Assembly: GCA_949283255.1 (NCBI GenBank)
Contig: CASDRS010000007.1
Span: 21,884-85,883, forward strand
DNA length: 64,000 nt
Origin: an uncultured bacterium
GTDB taxonomy: Bacteria > Cyanobacteriota > Vampirovibrionia > Gastranaerophilales > Gastranaerophilaceae
Reading direction: 5' to 3'
Position 1 is the first letter of the stretch, and every line of letters starts with the position of its first letter. A program made the translations under genes and the position numbers. Shown one piece after another: positions 60,679-64,000 of this stretch. Under the pieces are notes generated by a model that saw nothing but the letters and a program-made list of their open reading frames with translations, searched no databases and was not told the origin of the DNA.

Positions 60679-63258
60679 TTAATTAAATAAATTCAACTGA
60701 GGGACATCAACTTTTATGGCATCAGAGCTTTTACGGCGAGTGGAAAGATTATTAGAAAAATCTCTCTGCATTTTACTCATAAGTTCTTCAGATCTTTTAA
60801 CTACAGAATTAGGTAATCCTGCCATTTTTGCAACCTGAATACCATAACTCTTGCTTGCACCGCCTTGTACAATTTTCCTCAAAAATTCAATCTCACCATT
60901 TTGCTCAGCCACAGTAATCCTATAATTTTTAATCTGAGGATAAGTATTAGTCATGACATTAAGTTCGTGATAGTGAGTAGCAAAAATACATCTTGCTTTA
61001 ATCTTTGTCGCAATATACTCAGCAACAGCCCAAGCAATAGCAACACCATCATAAGTACTTGTACCTCGACCTATCTCATCGAGCAGAATAAAGCTTCGCT
61101 CCGTCGCTGAATTCAAAATATAAGATGTCTCAACCATTTCTACCATAAAAGTGGATTGACCGAGTGTCAAATCATCAGAAGCTCCGACCCTTGTAAAAAT
61201 TTTATCAACGACACCGACTTTTGCATAATCAGCAGGAACCCAAGAACCGATTTGTGCAAGCAGAGCAATAAGAGCATTTTGGCGCATATAAGTAGATTTA
61301 CCAGCCATATTAGGACCGGTCAAAATCATAAACTGAGTCGAATCAGTGGAATTTCCTTTTAAAGTAAGATCATTAGCAACATACTCACCCAAAGGTAATA
61401 TCTTCTCCAAAACAGGATGGCGTCCGTTCTTTACGATAAAATCATCAGACTCATCAACCTCAGGCTTGCAATAATTGTTCTCGGAAGCGACTTCTGCTAA
61501 TGAAGAATAAACATCCACACAAGCAACAGCATCTGCAATTTCTCTTATTTTTGAAACAAACTCTTTTGAATACTCTCTAAAATCAGTAAACAAACGATAT
61601 TCAAGCTCAGTAGACTTAAATTTTGCAGACAAAACATCATCTTCATGTTTCTTTAATTCGTCAGTAATAAATCTTTCACCGTTAGTAATAGTTTGTTTTC
61701 TGACATAATTAGCAGGCACAAGGTTAAGATAAGAATTAGTAACCTCGATAAAGTAACCAAAAACCTTATTAAAAGAAACTTTTAAATTTTTAATACCGGT
61801 TTTTTGACGTTCTTCTTCAGCATAATTAACAAGCCAATCCTCGCCACCTGTCAAAAGGTCACGGAAATAATCCAATTCACCGCTGATACCGCCTTTGATA
61901 ATTCCGCCATCTTTCAATTGAATAGGAGGATCATCCATAATAGTACGCTCAATCAAGTTGGCATAATCTGAAATTTCTTCACTATATTTTGAAACCTCAG
62001 CAAAAGGATTAAACTCTAACTCAGCAGAAGCCTCAAATATTTCAGGCAACACATATAAAGACTCTTTCAAACTCAAAAAGTCTCTCGGTGAAGCTGAACC
62101 GTTGCTGACTCTTGTTGCAAGACGCTGCAAGTCATAAACTTTTTCCAGCAAATCAATAAGATTTTTTCTGACAGAAACATTCTGAACCATTTCACTTACA
62201 GAATTTTGTCTTGCTAAAATAGCATTAACATTCTTAAGCGGTTGACAAATCCAGTTTTTAAGGAGTCTTGCGCCCATATTGGTCTTTGTTTTATCAACAG
62301 CCCAAAGCAGAGAGCCATATTTATTTTTTTCTCTCAAAGTCTCAGTAAGCTCGAGGTTTTTTCTGGTCGAGCTATCAAGCAACATAAACTCAGACAACTC
62401 ATAAGTCTCAATTCTCTCAAACTTAGGAACACTGTCCTTTAAATTTTCCCAAACATACGCTAACAGAGCCCCGCCTGCTCTAAATCCAATTTTATATTTT
62501 GAAAATCCAAAAGCTTCAAGACTGGAAGTTTGAAAAACAGCTTTCAAATTATTTTCTGCAAAGTTCAAATCAAAAACATTTGCAGGAATTTTAGAACAGT
62601 TATAAAGCATCTGAATATCATCAGGCAAATCAATTTTCTGTTCAGGAACAATTTGGAAAGGCATAATCTTTTGATTAACCGCAGGAGCGACAATTTCAAC
62701 AGGAGCGACCCTTGCAAGCTCGTCCTTAATCAAATTAATCGGCGCTTGAGTAACTCTAAATTCACCCGTCGAAATATCAGCATATGCAAATCCGTACAAA
62801 TCAGTCTTGTCATCTTTGAACAAGGCACAAATATAGTTATTAGAATTTTGCTGCAAGAAATCACTTTCCGTTAAAGTTCCGGCGGTAACAACACGAGTAA
62901 CCCCGCGCTTTACAATTCCTTTAGCGGATTTTGGATCTTCCAATTGTTCACAGATAGCAACCTTATAATTTTTTTCGACAAGTTTTTCAAGATAAGGCAT
63001 AATAGCCTTGTGCGGGATACCTGCAAGCGGAATTCTGCCGTAAGTAGCACCGGCATCACGACCTGTAAGAGTAAGTTCAAGCTCTTTTGATATAGTCACA
63101 GCATCTTCAAAAAACGTCTCATAAAAATCCCCGAGGCGATATAAAAGAATAGCATCCTCATAATCCCTCTTAATGTTCAAATACTGCTGCATTACCGGAG
63201 TAAGCTTGTCGAATTCCAAATCTCTAGTATTAATATTATTGATTTCATTCTTTGTCAT
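60679..63258 (-). CDS. mutS: DNA mismatch repair protein MutS
   Basis: An 859-residue mismatch sensor. The start at 63258 is chosen because a TATAAT box lies 12 nt upstream; the in-frame ATG at 63297 is on the far side of that box. The mismatch-reading motif YRLGDFYETF, the P-loop TGPNMAGKSTYMRQ, Walker B LDEIGRGTSTYDG and the dimerisation stretch FATHYHELN are all present. mutL is not adjacent. Confidence 0.97.
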   Translation of the reverse strand: MTKNEINNINTRDLEFDKLTPVMQQYLNIKRDYEDAILLYRLGDFYETFFEDAVTISKELELTLTGRDAGATYGRIPLAGIPHKAIMPYLEKLVEKNYKVAICEQLEDPKSAKGIVKRGVTRVVTAGTLTESDFLQQNSNNYICALFKDDKTDLYGFAYADISTGEFRVTQAPINLIKDELARVAPVEIVAPAVNQKIMPFQIVPEQKIDLPDDIQMLYNCSKIPANVFDLNFAENNLKAVFQTSSLEAFGFSKYKIGFRAGGALLAYVWENLKDSVPKFERIETYELSEFMLLDSSTRKNLELTETLREKNKYGSLLWAVDKTKTNMGARLLKNWICQPLKNVNAILARQNSVSEMVQNVSVRKNLIDLLEKVYDLQRLATRVSNGSASPRDFLSLKESLYVLPEIFEASAELEFNPFAEVSKYSEEISDYANLIERTIMDDPPIQLKDGGIIKGGISGELDYFRDLLTGGEDWLVNYAEEERQKTGIKNLKVSFNKVFGYFIEVTNSYLNLVPANYVRKQTITNGERFITDELKKHEDDVLSAKFKSTELEYRLFTDFREYSKEFVSKIREIADAVACVDVYSSLAEVASENNYCKPEVDESDDFIVKNGRHPVLEKILPLGEYVANDLTLKGNSTDSTQFMILTGPNMAGKSTYMRQNALIALLAQIGSWVPADYAKVGVVDKIFTRVGASDDLTLGQSTFMVEMVETSYILNSATERSFILLDEIGRGTSTYDGVAIAWAVAEYIATKIKARCIFATHYHELNVMTNTYPQIKNYRITVAEQNGEIEFLRKIVQGGASKSYGIQVAKMAGLPNSVVKRSEELMSKMQRDFSNNLSTRRKSSDAIKVDVPQLNLFN

Positions 63259-63270
63259 AGTTATAATAGG

Positions 63271-63276
63271 ATTATA
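63271..63276 (-). promoter_or_regulatory. -10 box of mutS
   Basis: TATAAT on the minus strand with TG one base upstream (extended -10), 12 nt before the ATG at 63258. Confidence 0.55.
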
Positions 63277-63297
63277 CCATGAATTGAGGTTTTGCAA

Positions 63298-63897
63298 ATG
63301 GGTTGTTTAAAAAAAATATTTCATTCAATACTATTAGCCCTCGCAATAGTAGGGTTTTTGTCCCTAGGCGGGAAAGAATGGGTTAGTAACATTTGTGAAA
63401 AGTATCTTCATACATCACATGAATCAATGATGGAAAAGGCGCAAAAAGTAGGAGATTTTTCACAAATTAATGAAGAATTTGAACTAGAAAAAGCCAGTGG
63501 CATGATGGGTTACAATGGAGTAATCGCAGAGCACAAAGCCACAGGTCAAAAGATGGTTGTAATAGACGCAAATAACAAACCATTACTAACCAGAGATGAT
63601 ATTATTTCAGGCAATATAGAATCAAAGTTAAAGAAGACGCTTGGAAAAATCAAATATCAAGCAATAGGCATGGAGAATTTTACAGTTACAAAGCATGGTG
63701 AGCTTTATTCATACGGTAAAAATATACCATACGTAAAATTCAAAGCTAAAATAAGCAGATTTCCTGTAGGTGAGGTTGGCGGAGTGATAGCTGTAGCGCA
63801 AAATAAAGATGGCGAGGACAGAATTTTGGTCTCAGCTAATGAGGATTCAAAATACTCACAACTTTTAGCAGAAGAATTTTTCAAAAAAATCAAATAA
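63298..63897 (+). CDS. Hypothetical membrane-anchored or secreted protein
   Basis: A 199-residue protein starting at 63298, where GAGG lies 8 nt upstream. The N-terminal hydrophobic segment (FHSILLALAIVGFLSLGG) is a signal or anchor helix, followed by a charged helix and a beta-rich domain (YNGVIAEHKATGQKMVVIDA; GVIAVAQNKDGEDRILV). No family recognised. It is divergent from mutS, and the two promoters share this short gap. Confidence 0.75.
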   Translation: MGCLKKIFHSILLALAIVGFLSLGGKEWVSNICEKYLHTSHESMMEKAQKVGDFSQINEEFELEKASGMMGYNGVIAEHKATGQKMVVIDANNKPLLTRDDIISGNIESKLKKTLGKIKYQAIGMENFTVTKHGELYSYGKNIPYVKFKAKISRFPVGEVGGVIAVAQNKDGEDRILVSANEDSKYSQLLAEEFFKKIK

Positions 63898-64000
63898 GAT
63901 AATTATTTTTAAGTGATAATTGAATAAGATTATAAATGTCGAAGTGGCACTCTGCCGCAGGGAAATGATTGAGTATCATTTCCCGAGAGGGTTCTCCTTG
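63898..64000 (+). other. Non-coding end of window with a strong hairpin
   Basis: GGGAAATGAT (63960-63969) and ATCATTTCCC (63975-63984) form a perfect 10-bp hairpin with a 5-nt loop. The surrounding bases (TGCCGCAGGG, GAGAGGGTTCTCC) are GC-richer than usual for this genome, which suggests the start of a structured RNA or leader cut off by the window edge. No gene is visible. Confidence 0.4.

Overview
The window is AT-rich, densely coded and carries no phage, insertion sequence, CRISPR array or rRNA. The ATP synthase genes run atpB-atpE-b'-b-atpH-atpA, with two different b-type subunits as in cyanobacteria. With glycogen synthase, ThyX, a CHASE2-cyclase, an LL-diaminopimelate aminotransferase, many TPR proteins and a pair of proteins starting MGMxASQARLL, this points to a non-photosynthetic relative of the cyanobacteria (Vampirovibrionia/'Melainabacteria', probably Gastranaerophilales-like). 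That placement is inference from gene content and general knowledge, not a search.

Layout. 1-3289: ATP synthase operon (minus), cut at the left edge inside atpA. 3.4-5.7 kb: birA, then divergent PurN-like and PurD-like genes. 5.7-8.2 kb: CpaE/TadZ-like and degenerate CpaF-like genes. 8.2-9.0 kb: a non-coding block with a 178-nt structured RNA that has its own promoter, a tandem repeat carrying tRNA 3' ends, and tRNA-Leu(UAG). 9-18 kb: peptide ABC ATPase, first MGMxASQARLL protein, FAD dehydrogenase, thyX, rpmE, TPR protein, rsfS, tRNA-Leu(UAA). 18-28 kb: EF-hand protein, eda-like/kdgK-like/csaB operon, CHASE2-cyclase, gpmI, SNF2 helicase. 28-31 kb: two glycine-zipper proteins. 31-40 kb: AI-2E-type transporter, radical SAM protein, acetyltransferase, small RHH regulator, LeuD-like protein, rpsL-rpsG, degenerate hybrid-cluster protein, glutaredoxin, wecB. 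40-49 kb: prohibitin, AMIN-like protein, a cluster of secreted or surface-type orphans including a second MGMxASQARLL protein co-transcribed with an HExxH protein, and TPR proteins. 49-64 kb: sugar ABC permeases, ruvB, dapL, a giant zinc-ribbon/TPR protein followed by glgA, a second PurD-like protein, mutS.

How it fits together. Housekeeping genes alternate with orphan genes that appear to share promoters. The two MGMxASQARLL genes both have a flagellar sigma-28-type promoter (TAAA-N16-GCCGWTAA) and, at identical spacing, an upstream TGTAACAAAATNTTAACA box. Five other orphan genes (Tyr-rich EF-hand protein, two glycine-zipper proteins, a Gly-rich small protein and a third glycine-zipper protein) share a CTTTATATA-like box. 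A plausible reading is a regulated set of surface or exported proteins, some exported without a classical signal peptide; this is a hypothesis.

Two further themes stand out. Several enzymes lack key residues of their family (CpaF-like, Hcp-like, two PurD-like, PurN-like, histidine phosphatase, KDPG aldolase). Many genes have a -10 box only 6-12 nt before the ATG and no Shine-Dalgarno sequence, predicting leaderless mRNAs.
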